From: Elusimicrobiota bacterium
Lineage (GTDB): Bacteria > Elusimicrobiota > Elusimicrobia > FEN-1173
NCBI GenBank assembly: GCA_016788905.1
Contig: JAEURZ010000013.1
Span: 19,852-83,851, forward strand
Reading direction: 5' to 3'
DNA length: 64,000 bases
A model generated the notes under the pieces. The model ran no database searches and was not told where the DNA came from. It saw only the letters and a program-made list of their open reading frames with translations. The translations under genes and the position numbers were made by a program. Position 1 is the first letter of the stretch. Each line of letters begins with the position of its first letter. This document shows positions 43,251-50,961 of the stretch, one piece after another.

Positions 43251-43298
43251 CATTGTTTTGCATAGAATGTCCACAAAACAATGACATACTATGCAAAA
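43251..43298. repeat. Two overlapping inverted repeats between smc and wecG
   Basis: The larger repeat has 16-base arms (43256-43271 and 43283-43298) with one mismatch and an 11-base loop. The smaller has perfect 10-base arms, CATTGTTTTG (43251-43260) and CAAAACAATG (43274-43283), which share bases with the larger, so the two hairpins exclude each other. There is no T-run that would make a standard terminator. It lies just after smc and about 170 bases before wecG on the same strand. It may be an attenuator, an operator or a recombination site. Confidence 0.8.
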
Positions 43299-43307
43299 AT
43301 CCTAGTA

Positions 43308-46300
43308 TTAGTCCTTTTCGGTACCAGAAAGAACAGACTCGGGGCTTCGGGTGGGGGCACGGTTTTCCAGAGTTTTTAGACGTGCGGAAAGAATGCGGGA
43401 GACGCCCTGGACCTCCATCGTGACCCCGTACAGTGTGTCGGCGGTTTCCATGGAACGCTTGTTGTGGGTGATCATGATGAATTGGGACTGATCAGTGAAA
43501 GCCTTGATCAGGGTAATAAAGCGAGTCACGTTGGCTTCGTCTAAGGGCGCGTCGACTTCGTCCAACACGGCAAAGGGCGCGGGCCGAACCATAAAGAACG
43601 CAAAAAGGAGCGCCACCGCCGTAAGCGCTTTTTCGCCGCCGGAAAGGAGCGTGATGTTCATGAGCTTTTTCCCTGGCGGCTGGGCAAAAATATCAACGCC
43701 TGCATTGAGAATGTCCGCCTCATCGGTCAGCCGAACATCAGCTTCCCCGCCGGGGAAGAGCTGACCATAGATGTCCTTAAAGTTTTCCCGAACTTTATCA
43801 AACGTTTCTTTAAAGTTCTGACGGGTGGAAGCGTTAATTTTCTGGACGGTGCTCAGCAAATCCTCTTTGGCTTTTACGAGGTCCTGCTGTTGAGAAAGGA
43901 GGAAATTATAGCGCTCTTCTAATTGGGCGTGCTCTTCTGGTGCCGCCAGGTTCACGGGCCCAAGTCCTTCCACTCGTCGACGCAGTTTCTCTAATTCAGC
44001 TTGAGCCACAGCCTCCGTTGGAATGGGATGGGCTTCCCGCGCCTCGGCCAAAGTGAGGGTGTATTTGTCTTTCAGGTGTGTTTCCACGGACTCTCGACGA
44101 AATTCCGCGTGGCTGTGCTGAAGTTTTTTCTCGTGCAATTGATTTTGCATCTCCTCCGTTTGTTGCCGGAGGTCCGACAGGGTTGTTTGGGCCAATCCCA
44201 ACGATTCGGCGAGCACGCGACGTTCCGAGTGAACCGCTTCGAGTGCGTCATTGGCTTCCCGGCGGTGGGTCATGAGCTCCACAATAACGCGCGCGGCTTC
44301 TTCCTCGATTTTTCGCTGCTCCTCCACGCGGAGAACGGATCCCTCCCGCTCCTGAACCTTCACCTCCAGGCCGGAGACCAACCCTTGACGTTCCGTCTCC
44401 ACGTCCGTCAATTGTTTTTCTTTCCAGCGCAAACGCTCTTCGTGTCCGTGGGCCCGTTCTTTGGCCACCGCCAGTTCCGAGGACGCCGTAAACGTTTCCG
44501 CTTGCCGTTCTTTTAACGACTCTTGAATCATCCCCCACTCATTGCGAAGGCGGGTCTCTTCGCCCTTCAAGCCCTCCAACTGGGATTCCAGAACCTGGGC
44601 AGATCCCCGGGCTTGCGTTTCACTCCCCTGCGCTTTTTCCATCTCTTTACGGATCAGCTGAATTTCTTCTTGGAGAAGAGTTCCCTGCCCCCGAAGCCGC
44701 ACCGCCGCCTGAGACGAAACATTCGCCCGCACACGCGCCGATTCTAATTCTCGACGAGAACTTTCCAAATTCTGGGCCGCCACGCGCCGGGCTTCTTCGG
44801 CAGAACGACGGGACTCCTGCGCGGCCACAAGCCCAGCGGTCAGGGTGGAAATTTCCCGGGACAAATTCTCCCGTCTCAGCGCATCAAAAACAGGCCCCGA
44901 AGAAGACTCCGCCCCCCCCTCCAGGATTCCCTCTCCGTAAAGTGTTCCCTCGGAAGAGATCCAGCCGGACAACAGATAGCGCACCACGGGCTCAAACCGC
45001 ATGTCCACACGCACCATATCCAGGAGCGCCCGTTGACCTACCGATACCGCGGCCCCTGGGGCCCCGGAAGAAAGTCGGTCCAAGACCAACACCCGCGCCC
45101 GTCCGTGAGCCCCTTTCGCTAAGAAATCGATTGCCGCCCGGGCGTCCTCCAAGGTATCAGCCACCAAATCGTTCACGTGGATTCCAAGCGCCCGGCGAAC
45201 GGGAATTTCATCCGCCGTTGAAACCGAAATCAGACGCCCCACAGGGCCATGAATCCCTGCCAAAGAAGCTCCCAACACCGCTTGGGTCCCGCGGGCGTAA
45301 ACATCGGAGGACTCCCATTCTTCTTGGGCGTCCAATTGAGCCTGGGTTCGAAATAAATCTTCTTGGGCCCGCGCCACGGTCGTTTGGGACTCCGAGAGCC
45401 CACGGTCCCGTTCCGTCCGATCCGCTTGGGCCGCGCTCACCGAGGCTTCCGCTTGCGAAAGTGCCGTGGAAGAAGACAGGACATCCGCTTCCGCCGTTGT
45501 CAACTCGGCCGACAACTGGGCCAACCGTTCCTCCGCCTTGGCCAACTCCTTTGTGTGAACTTGGAGTTGGGCTTCCAAACGAGATTCCAGTGACCGTTGG
45601 GCCACCAAATCGTTATTGAGTTTGGTCCGATCCTGGGTGGTCTTCCAGAGGGCGTTCTGAATCTCCGTTGCCACGTTCTGAACACTCGTGAGGAGACCCG
45701 ATTTTTCAGTGTAAGAGGCCTCGGCCGCGGCCAAAACGCCCGCCGACTGGCGGAAATTCTCCGCCTCTTCCGCGAGGGATCCTTGAATTTCCTCTGCCAA
45801 TTTTTTCAGCTCTTCCCGACGGGAGCGGCCGTGGTTTATTTCTCCATCCAAAATCAAGTCCCGATGCGCAATCTCCGCTTGCCGTTCCCGGGCAGTGGCC
45901 TGGCGCTGTTCCGCCAAACTCACTGATCCGTCAATCTCGGAAAGGCGTCGGTTCATTTCAACAAGTTTTTCCCCAAGCTGTGTTTCTTTCCAGCGCAAGT
46001 CGGTCAAATCCGCTTCTTTCTGGCTTGTTCCTGCGGTCTTCGTGTGAAGATCATTTTCCATCACCATCATGGCTTGGCGCATGGATTCCATCTGTTCTTC
46101 GAGTTGTTTTGATTCAAAAAGGGCGTGGGCAATTTCCAGAGATTTTAGATTCTCTTGGATTTTCTGATAGGAACGGGCCTTACGGACCGCCGCCTCAATT
46201 TTATCCATCTGTTCTTTTGTAAGGGCAATGACGTCCGATAATCGGTCCAGGTCCAACTGGGTACGGTCCAAGCGGCGAAGGGCTTCCTCCCTCCGGGCCT

Positions 46301-46811
46301 TGTACTTCGATACGCCGGCGGCTTCCTCAAAAAGTTCTCGCCGTTCTTCCGGCTTGGCTGACAAAACATATTCCACCCGGCCCTGTTCAATAATCGAATA
46401 GCCTTCTTCTCCGATTCCGGTATCGAGGAAAAGCTCTTTAATGTCCTTCAAGCGGCACTGGGATTTGTTTAAAAAATATTCGGACTCTCCGGACCGGAAA
46501 AGCCGACGTGTGATGGTCACTTCAGAATAATCGATGGGCAACCGGTTTTGAGAATTGTCAAACGTCATGGAAACTTCTGACAAGTTGGACGGGGCTCGGT
46601 TCGCTGACCCGTTAAAAATAACGTCCGCCAACACCTTGGATCGGAGAGATTTAGCGCTCATTTCCCCCAAACACCAACGCAGGGCATCAACAACATTGGA
46701 TTTTCCACACCCATTTGGACCAACGATGGCCGTCACGCCCTTTTCAAACTCCAGGCGCGTGCGCTCGGCAAATGATTTAAAACCAACCATCTCAAGACGT
46801 TTTAAGTACAT
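43308..46811 (-). CDS. smc: Chromosome segregation protein SMC
   Basis: An 1167-residue protein of normal length for bacterial SMC, the condensin ATPase that organises the chromosome. Walker A (GPNGCGKSN, about 32-40) is in the N-terminal head with MVGFKSFAERT; two long coiled-coil arms surround a hinge at about 490-640 (GIHGPVGRLISV, ALGIHVNDLVADT). The C-terminal head has the ABC signature LLSGGEKALTAVALLFAFF and Walker B FAVLDEVDAPLDEAN. The C-terminus continues about 35 residues past the head. The gene is GC-rich (42 G/C in the 60 bases 45361-45420), in contrast to the polysaccharide locus. Its ScpA/ScpB partners are not in the window. Confidence 0.97.
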   Translation of the reverse strand: MYLKRLEMVGFKSFAERTRLEFEKGVTAIVGPNGCGKSNVVDALRWCLGEMSAKSLRSKVLADVIFNGSANRAPSNLSEVSMTFDNSQNRLPIDYSEVTITRRLFRSGESEYFLNKSQCRLKDIKELFLDTGIGEEGYSIIEQGRVEYVLSAKPEERRELFEEAAGVSKYKARREEALRRLDRTQLDLDRLSDVIALTKEQMDKIEAAVRKARSYQKIQENLKSLEIAHALFESKQLEEQMESMRQAMMVMENDLHTKTAGTSQKEADLTDLRWKETQLGEKLVEMNRRLSEIDGSVSLAEQRQATARERQAEIAHRDLILDGEINHGRSRREELKKLAEEIQGSLAEEAENFRQSAGVLAAAEASYTEKSGLLTSVQNVATEIQNALWKTTQDRTKLNNDLVAQRSLESRLEAQLQVHTKELAKAEERLAQLSAELTTAEADVLSSSTALSQAEASVSAAQADRTERDRGLSESQTTVARAQEDLFRTQAQLDAQEEWESSDVYARGTQAVLGASLAGIHGPVGRLISVSTADEIPVRRALGIHVNDLVADTLEDARAAIDFLAKGAHGRARVLVLDRLSSGAPGAAVSVGQRALLDMVRVDMRFEPVVRYLLSGWISSEGTLYGEGILEGGAESSSGPVFDALRRENLSREISTLTAGLVAAQESRRSAEEARRVAAQNLESSRRELESARVRANVSSQAAVRLRGQGTLLQEEIQLIRKEMEKAQGSETQARGSAQVLESQLEGLKGEETRLRNEWGMIQESLKERQAETFTASSELAVAKERAHGHEERLRWKEKQLTDVETERQGLVSGLEVKVQEREGSVLRVEEQRKIEEEAARVIVELMTHRREANDALEAVHSERRVLAESLGLAQTTLSDLRQQTEEMQNQLHEKKLQHSHAEFRRESVETHLKDKYTLTLAEAREAHPIPTEAVAQAELEKLRRRVEGLGPVNLAAPEEHAQLEERYNFLLSQQQDLVKAKEDLLSTVQKINASTRQNFKETFDKVRENFKDIYGQLFPGGEADVRLTDEADILNAGVDIFAQPPGKKLMNITLLSGGEKALTAVALLFAFFMVRPAPFAVLDEVDAPLDEANVTRFITLIKAFTDQSQFIMITHNKRSMETADTLYGVTMEVQGVSRILSARLKTLENRAPTRSPESVLSGTEKD

Positions 46812-46924
46812 CCTTGACCATCCTTTTCCATTGGGTTGCTGTTTGTGTCAGGGGAGTAATCGTTCCAACGGGCATATTTTACCTAAGACGGGCCTTAAGT
46901 CAAGGAAAGATTCCCCATTGAGAG

Positions 46925-46962
46925 AAAAAAACACCCCCCTGGCCCGCGTGGCGCCAGGGGGG
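46925..46962 (-). terminator. Rho-independent terminator after the DUF2914 gene
   Basis: A perfect 10-bp stem (CCCCCCTGGC at 46934-46943 with GCCAGGGGGG at 46953-46962, loop of 9 bases) is followed closely on the minus strand by a seven-base T-run (A at 46925-46931). It starts about 20 bases after the stop of the DUF2914 gene and isolates it from smc. Confidence 0.9.
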
Positions 46963-46983
46963 GAATTCAATCGGATATTTTCT

Positions 46984-47457
46984 TTATTGTCCTTCGACGG
47001 ACGGCATGGGATCAGGAGTTTCCATCGATGCAGAAACCGTAAAGAGTTTCGACTGAATCACCTTGCCCCCCTCGTCCTTCACTTCGACCTTCCAAGCCCC
47101 TGGCCAAACGGTTTTGTGGCTCCAGGTGGTCCAGGGAGATCCTTTGATGGCAAGAGGAACCGAAACGATTTCTTTTCCATCAACAGAATACACGTGATGA
47201 ATCGTGGTGGGAACGGAATCGGACTTGATCTGGGTCAGATAATGGACGGAAACAGCCGTATCAAAACTCTCCGCCTCTCCCTCAATAGTACGGGTTTCCC
47301 GATCGACACCACTCCCCAGAGCGGATTTGATCACGAGAACGGAGGAGATCCCGTCCGAAACGACTTCGGGAGCTGGGGTATTCGCCACCCCCTTTTCCTC
47401 CGCCACAACGAGAGACAGACCGAGACAGGAAGCAAACACAAAGGCTAACTTTTTCAT
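46984..47457 (-). CDS. Secreted DUF2914-family protein
   Basis: A 157-residue protein with an N-terminal signal peptide (MKKLAFVFASCLGLSLVVAE). The mature part reads as a DUF2914 domain: VHYLTQIKSD, HHVYSVDGKEIVSVPLAIKG, WTTWSHKTV and PGAWKVEVKDEGGKVIQSKLF. Members are small periplasmic or envelope proteins of unknown function. The ATG at 47457 has GAGGAGG a few bases upstream; the frame upstream is not used. It is a single-gene unit, divergent from waaF and closed by its own terminator. Confidence 0.82.
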   Translation of the reverse strand: MKKLAFVFASCLGLSLVVAEEKGVANTPAPEVVSDGISSVLVIKSALGSGVDRETRTIEGEAESFDTAVSVHYLTQIKSDSVPTTIHHVYSVDGKEIVSVPLAIKGSPWTTWSHKTVWPGAWKVEVKDEGGKVIQSKLFTVSASMETPDPMPSVEGQ

Positions 47458-47542
47458 AGAAAACTCCTCCTCTAAACATGAAAATGGTCCCACGGGGGTA
47501 CATTAGCAAGAAAAATAAAACAAAACCAGGTAGAATCTCCCT

Positions 47543-48538
47543 ATGACGAAACGCGTATTGGTTCGCGCACCGAACTGGCTGGGAGACGCCATCATGGCCA
47601 CCCCCTTTGTGAAACGGCTAGCCACCCGCTCTCCCGGTATCGAAATTGACGTTTTGACCAAATTGTCCTTGGCCTCCATTTACCAAGGCGCGCCGGGAGT
47701 GGCGAATGTCCTCCCGCTGGATTCAAGGGAGAGCCCCTGGGCCACCGCTCGGAAACTTCGTTCCAAAAACTACGAAGCCGCTTACGTTCTCCCCCCATCT
47801 TTTTCCGCCGCTCTTTCCCCTTGGTTGGCCGGGATTCCACGACGGGTGGGATACGCCGGACAATTTCGCCGCGGGCTATTGACGGAATCCCCCGTTTTGG
47901 ATGAACGGTTTCACTACGTCCGACGCTACATGGGTTTGTTGGGAGAAGCAAACAAGTCCGTGGGTGTCGAAGATCTTTTCGTTCCGCGAACGACCGAAAA
48001 AGAAAAAGAGCAATTTCTAAAAAAAGGAGTCGATCTGGGATCCGGAAAAATATTGGCGGTGGCCCCCGGTTCGAGGGCTCCGGCGCGCCGGTGGTTTCCG
48101 GAACGCTTCGCGGAAGTGATCGACGGATTGGGGCCCGAATGGGCGACCGTCCTGATCCTCGGCGCTCCCGAAGATCAGCCTTTCGCTGACGACGTCGCTC
48201 GTCTGTCCCGTCGTCCCACGCTCAACCTTTGTGGCCAAACCTCGATTCCCCTGGTGGCGGACCTCTTAACCTGCGCCACCGTTCTCCTCACCAACGAATC
48301 GGGCCTGATGCATGTGGGGTGGGCTGTGGGCGTTCCCCTCGTGGTGCTGGCGGGGCCGTCCAATCCACGGCTCACGTCTCCCTTCGGCCCCCAGGTCCGC
48401 GTGATCCAAACCGACCAAGTTCCCTGCGTCCCCTGCGTCCGAAACGAATGCCCTCTTCGCGGCGGGGACCATCAACTCTGCCTCAAGAAAATTGAGGCAA
48501 AAACGGTAATCGAAACCATCGATTCCCTTCTGCATTAA
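47543..48538 (+). CDS. waaF: Lipopolysaccharide heptosyltransferase II (GT9 family)
   Basis: A 331-residue GT-B enzyme that adds heptose from ADP-heptose to the inner core of lipopolysaccharide. APNWLGDAIMATPFVKRLA at the N-terminus, the central VAPGSRAPARRWFPERFAEV, and LLTNESGLMHVGWAVGVPLVVLAGPSNPRLTSPFG are the WaaF motifs. The Cys-rich C-terminal segment CVPCVRNECPL is normal for the family. A TAGAAT at 47531-47536 lies only six bases before the ATG and there is no good Shine-Dalgarno sequence, so the message may be leaderless. It shows that the organism makes a heptose-containing LPS core, consistent with gmhB in block A. Confidence 0.92.
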   Translation: MTKRVLVRAPNWLGDAIMATPFVKRLATRSPGIEIDVLTKLSLASIYQGAPGVANVLPLDSRESPWATARKLRSKNYEAAYVLPPSFSAALSPWLAGIPRRVGYAGQFRRGLLTESPVLDERFHYVRRYMGLLGEANKSVGVEDLFVPRTTEKEKEQFLKKGVDLGSGKILAVAPGSRAPARRWFPERFAEVIDGLGPEWATVLILGAPEDQPFADDVARLSRRPTLNLCGQTSIPLVADLLTCATVLLTNESGLMHVGWAVGVPLVVLAGPSNPRLTSPFGPQVRVIQTDQVPCVPCVRNECPLRGGDHQLCLKKIEAKTVIETIDSLLH

Positions 48539-48554
48539 AGAAAAAACTTCCCCC

Positions 48555-48779
48555 CTATTCCGCGTCCTCTTTTTCCGTGGACTCTTCTAATTTTTGCATG
48601 ACCCGTTTGACCTGAAGGTCTGTGTCGCGCAACCGCTTCTGACAAAATTCAATAAGTTCCGCCGCGCGTTTCACTTTTTCGGAAAGCTCGTCCACATCAA
48701 TTTCCCCTTGGTCCATGGCTTCAAGTATTTTCTGAAGTTCATCGTAAGCCGCGGCGTAACCTTCCGTCTTTTTAGTCAT
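48555..48779 (-). CDS. xseB: Exodeoxyribonuclease VII small subunit
   Basis: A 74-residue helical protein with GYAAAYDELQKILEAMDQGEIDVDELSEKVKRAAELI, the conserved core of XseB. It binds XseA in several copies to form exonuclease VII, which degrades single-stranded DNA to oligonucleotides. It starts one base after the xseA stop (48781), as is usual for this pair. It converges with waaF with 16 bases between the genes. Confidence 0.95.
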   Translation of the reverse strand: MTKKTEGYAAAYDELQKILEAMDQGEIDVDELSEKVKRAAELIEFCQKRLRDTDLQVKRVMQKLEESTEKEDAE

Positions 48780-48780
48780 A

Positions 48781-50121
48781 TCAATCCTTCCTCAGCCCCA
48801 GGATGTTCGCGGTCACCACTCCATCGGAGAGCCGCGCCTCAAAAAATTCTCCCGCCCGCACAGAACGAACACTCTTCACGATCCGCCCCCCGACGTAAAG
48901 CAAACTGTAGCCTCGCGCCAACATTCGCCGCGGATCCTTCAAAGCACATTCTTTGTGGAACAAATCCATTTTTTCGGATTGGGATTTCAAGAGCGATCGC
49001 GCGCCACCCGACAACCGGGCCGGGGTGTTTCTCACTCTCTCTCGAAGAACGGTCAGATGGCGGCGGGCCGCGGCCCGCAACACGTCCCGGCCCCGGGACA
49101 ACCGGTCGCGGTGTCCCTGAACCGTATTCCTCGCGCTCACCCGCCAATCCTGCGCCGCCTCTGTGAGAACCCGGGATTCCCGTTCCAACCGCCCTGTGGC
49201 GGTTTCCCGGACCGTGCGCCAGGATTCCACCAAGAGGTTCTCAAAGTCCCGGGCCCGCTCGATCAGCGTTTGGGCGACCGCCGTCGGGGTCTTACGGCTG
49301 ATGTGCGCCACCAGATCCGTCACAGACAGATCAATTTCATGACCGATCCCCGTTAACACCGGCTTGGGGCAAAGGGCCACCGCCCGGGCCACTTTTTCTT
49401 TATCAAACCAGATCAGGTCTGACCGGGATCCCCCACCGCGCACCACCACAATGACTTCCACCGCCGGATGGCGCCCCAGGAGCACGAGTGCCCGGGGGAC
49501 GTCGGTCTCCGTTTCGGCCCCCTGCATCCGGGCGTCCACACAATACAATCGAAACGCATACCCGGAACTTCTCAGCTCTTCCACAAAGTCATGATAAGCG
49601 GCACTGCCTTCCGATGTCACCAACCCAATGTCCAGGGGAACACGGGGAAAGACCATCTCCCGATTTCGATCATACACACCGGTCCGTTGGAGCGATTCAA
49701 TGAGTTCACGACGAGCCCGTTCCATATCCCCCAATGTGAAATGGGGATCCACATCCAACACTTTGAGTTGCAGGTTGGCCCGGGGCCAGTAAAAATCAAT
49801 TTTGCAGAGAAGCTTTACTTGAAGTCCGTCCTGGAATTTCAGGTCACCGGCCACGTCTAGGAGCTTCGCCTTCATGGCGTTGTGAACATCCCCCCACACG
49901 AGGGCCTTGATCCCCGCCTTCACTGTGTCGCTGCCCGATTCCTTTTCAATCAATTCGAAATAGATCTGTCCCCATCGGCGCTGGCTCGCCTTGGTCGCGT
50001 CCCGGTCATACCCCTGCACCTCACCCACCACCCAAAACGCGTCTGAAAAACTTTCTTCCAAAGCCACCCCAATGGCCCGGTTCACTTGACTGACGGAAAG
50101 CGGTTTGGTTTCGTCGTTCAT
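48781..50121 (-). CDS. xseA: Exodeoxyribonuclease VII large subunit
   Basis: About 446 residues. An N-terminal OB-fold domain (SVSQVNRAIGVALEESFSDAFWVVGEVQGY and RWGQIYFELIE) is followed by the catalytic domain with IGLVTSEGSAAYHDFVEEL, VVRGGGSRSDLIWFDKEKVARAVALCPKPVLTGIGHEID and DLVAHISRKTPTAVAQ. Long helices and the C-terminal DPRRMLARGYSL motif complete the family layout. I prefer the ATG at 50121, five bases after AAGGA; the one at 50124 gives an ATGA overlap with the upstream gene. It forms an operon with the hypothetical gene upstream and xseB downstream. Confidence 0.96.
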   Translation of the reverse strand: MNDETKPLSVSQVNRAIGVALEESFSDAFWVVGEVQGYDRDATKASQRRWGQIYFELIEKESGSDTVKAGIKALVWGDVHNAMKAKLLDVAGDLKFQDGLQVKLLCKIDFYWPRANLQLKVLDVDPHFTLGDMERARRELIESLQRTGVYDRNREMVFPRVPLDIGLVTSEGSAAYHDFVEELRSSGYAFRLYCVDARMQGAETETDVPRALVLLGRHPAVEVIVVVRGGGSRSDLIWFDKEKVARAVALCPKPVLTGIGHEIDLSVTDLVAHISRKTPTAVAQTLIERARDFENLLVESWRTVRETATGRLERESRVLTEAAQDWRVSARNTVQGHRDRLSRGRDVLRAAARRHLTVLRERVRNTPARLSGGARSLLKSQSEKMDLFHKECALKDPRRMLARGYSLLYVGGRIVKSVRSVRAGEFFEARLSDGVVTANILGLRKD

Positions 50122-50909
50122 CATTGTCCTTGGGCCAACGTCAACAACCACCGAGCTTCTTGATCCCCATCAGACACCTCATCGTACCCCGTGGTGTTCA
50201 GCGGTCGCCCCTCCAACCACCAACGGGCTCCGCGGTTCAAAAGGGCGGAAGGACATTCCACGTGGAGCCGTTGGAGAAGACGACGAAGATTGTCCGGTCC
50301 CGCGGTGCCAATGTCCTTACCCAATCCCGAGAAATCAAACGCCGCGGGGACAATTCGCCAGCGCCCCCCCTTTCCAAAAATATCCAAGGTCAATACCCAT
50401 TCGGTTTCCGTCACCGTTTTTTGGAGGGATTTCCCCTTCCCCATTCCCACGGGGATCCCCGTGGAAAGCATAACGCCCAAACCCGCAATTTTTCTCCCCA
50501 TCGAGGCTTGTTCCTGAATGGTCCGAACAGTTGAAGTGTCCTGCCGGAGGTTCACAACGGAAAACAGTTGTAGGCGGGAAAGGGGGAGAGGTTGAAGGTG
50601 AGCGGGAACGCCCACCCGAAATTCCACGCGATCGCCCTCAAAAACAAGCCCCCGGACCGCCTGAGGTCCTGGCAAATGAACGACAGCCCCTTTTTCGATG
50701 GCGATGGCCTGGATCCCAGCGGCCTCCGCCGAACGCACGAGGGTTCGGGCTTCTTCCTCAGAAAGATCGTCTCCTAAAAAGCCCCAAGCGTGGCGAGCCA
50801 AACGCTGGGCATCCAAGAGAAGAATCTTTTTTTGAGAAGCGAAGAACCGACCCAAAACACCCGAATCGACCCCGGCCGGGTCAGAAAGGAGAACCGTCCA
50901 GACCGTCAT
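50121..50909 (-). CDS. Conserved-looking hypothetical protein between pepN-like and xseA genes
   Basis: A 262-residue soluble protein that I do not recognise. It has no signal peptide or membrane helix. The N-terminal half looks alpha/beta (TVWTVLLSDPAG, KILLLDAQRLARHAW, ARTLVRSAEAAGIQAIAIEKG); the second half has a Gly-rich stretch (GRKIAGLGVMLSTGIPVGMGKGK) and TEWVLTLDIFGKGGRWRIVP. The codon use and GC content match its neighbours, and the ATGA overlap with xseA speaks for a real, translated gene. No function can be assigned. Confidence 0.75.
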   Translation of the reverse strand: MTVWTVLLSDPAGVDSGVLGRFFASQKKILLLDAQRLARHAWGFLGDDLSEEEARTLVRSAEAAGIQAIAIEKGAVVHLPGPQAVRGLVFEGDRVEFRVGVPAHLQPLPLSRLQLFSVVNLRQDTSTVRTIQEQASMGRKIAGLGVMLSTGIPVGMGKGKSLQKTVTETEWVLTLDIFGKGGRWRIVPAAFDFSGLGKDIGTAGPDNLRRLLQRLHVECPSALLNRGARWWLEGRPLNTTGYDEVSDGDQEARWLLTLAQGQ

Positions 50910-50961
50910 TTATTTATTTCCATCTCTCTCCCACTGCAAAAAAAGGAGGTTAAAGAATGGG

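Noticed and set aside
44942..45619. A 225-codon plus-strand frame opposite the smc hinge and coiled coil.
   Set aside because: Pro/Arg-rich translation typical of antisense frames in GC-rich genes.
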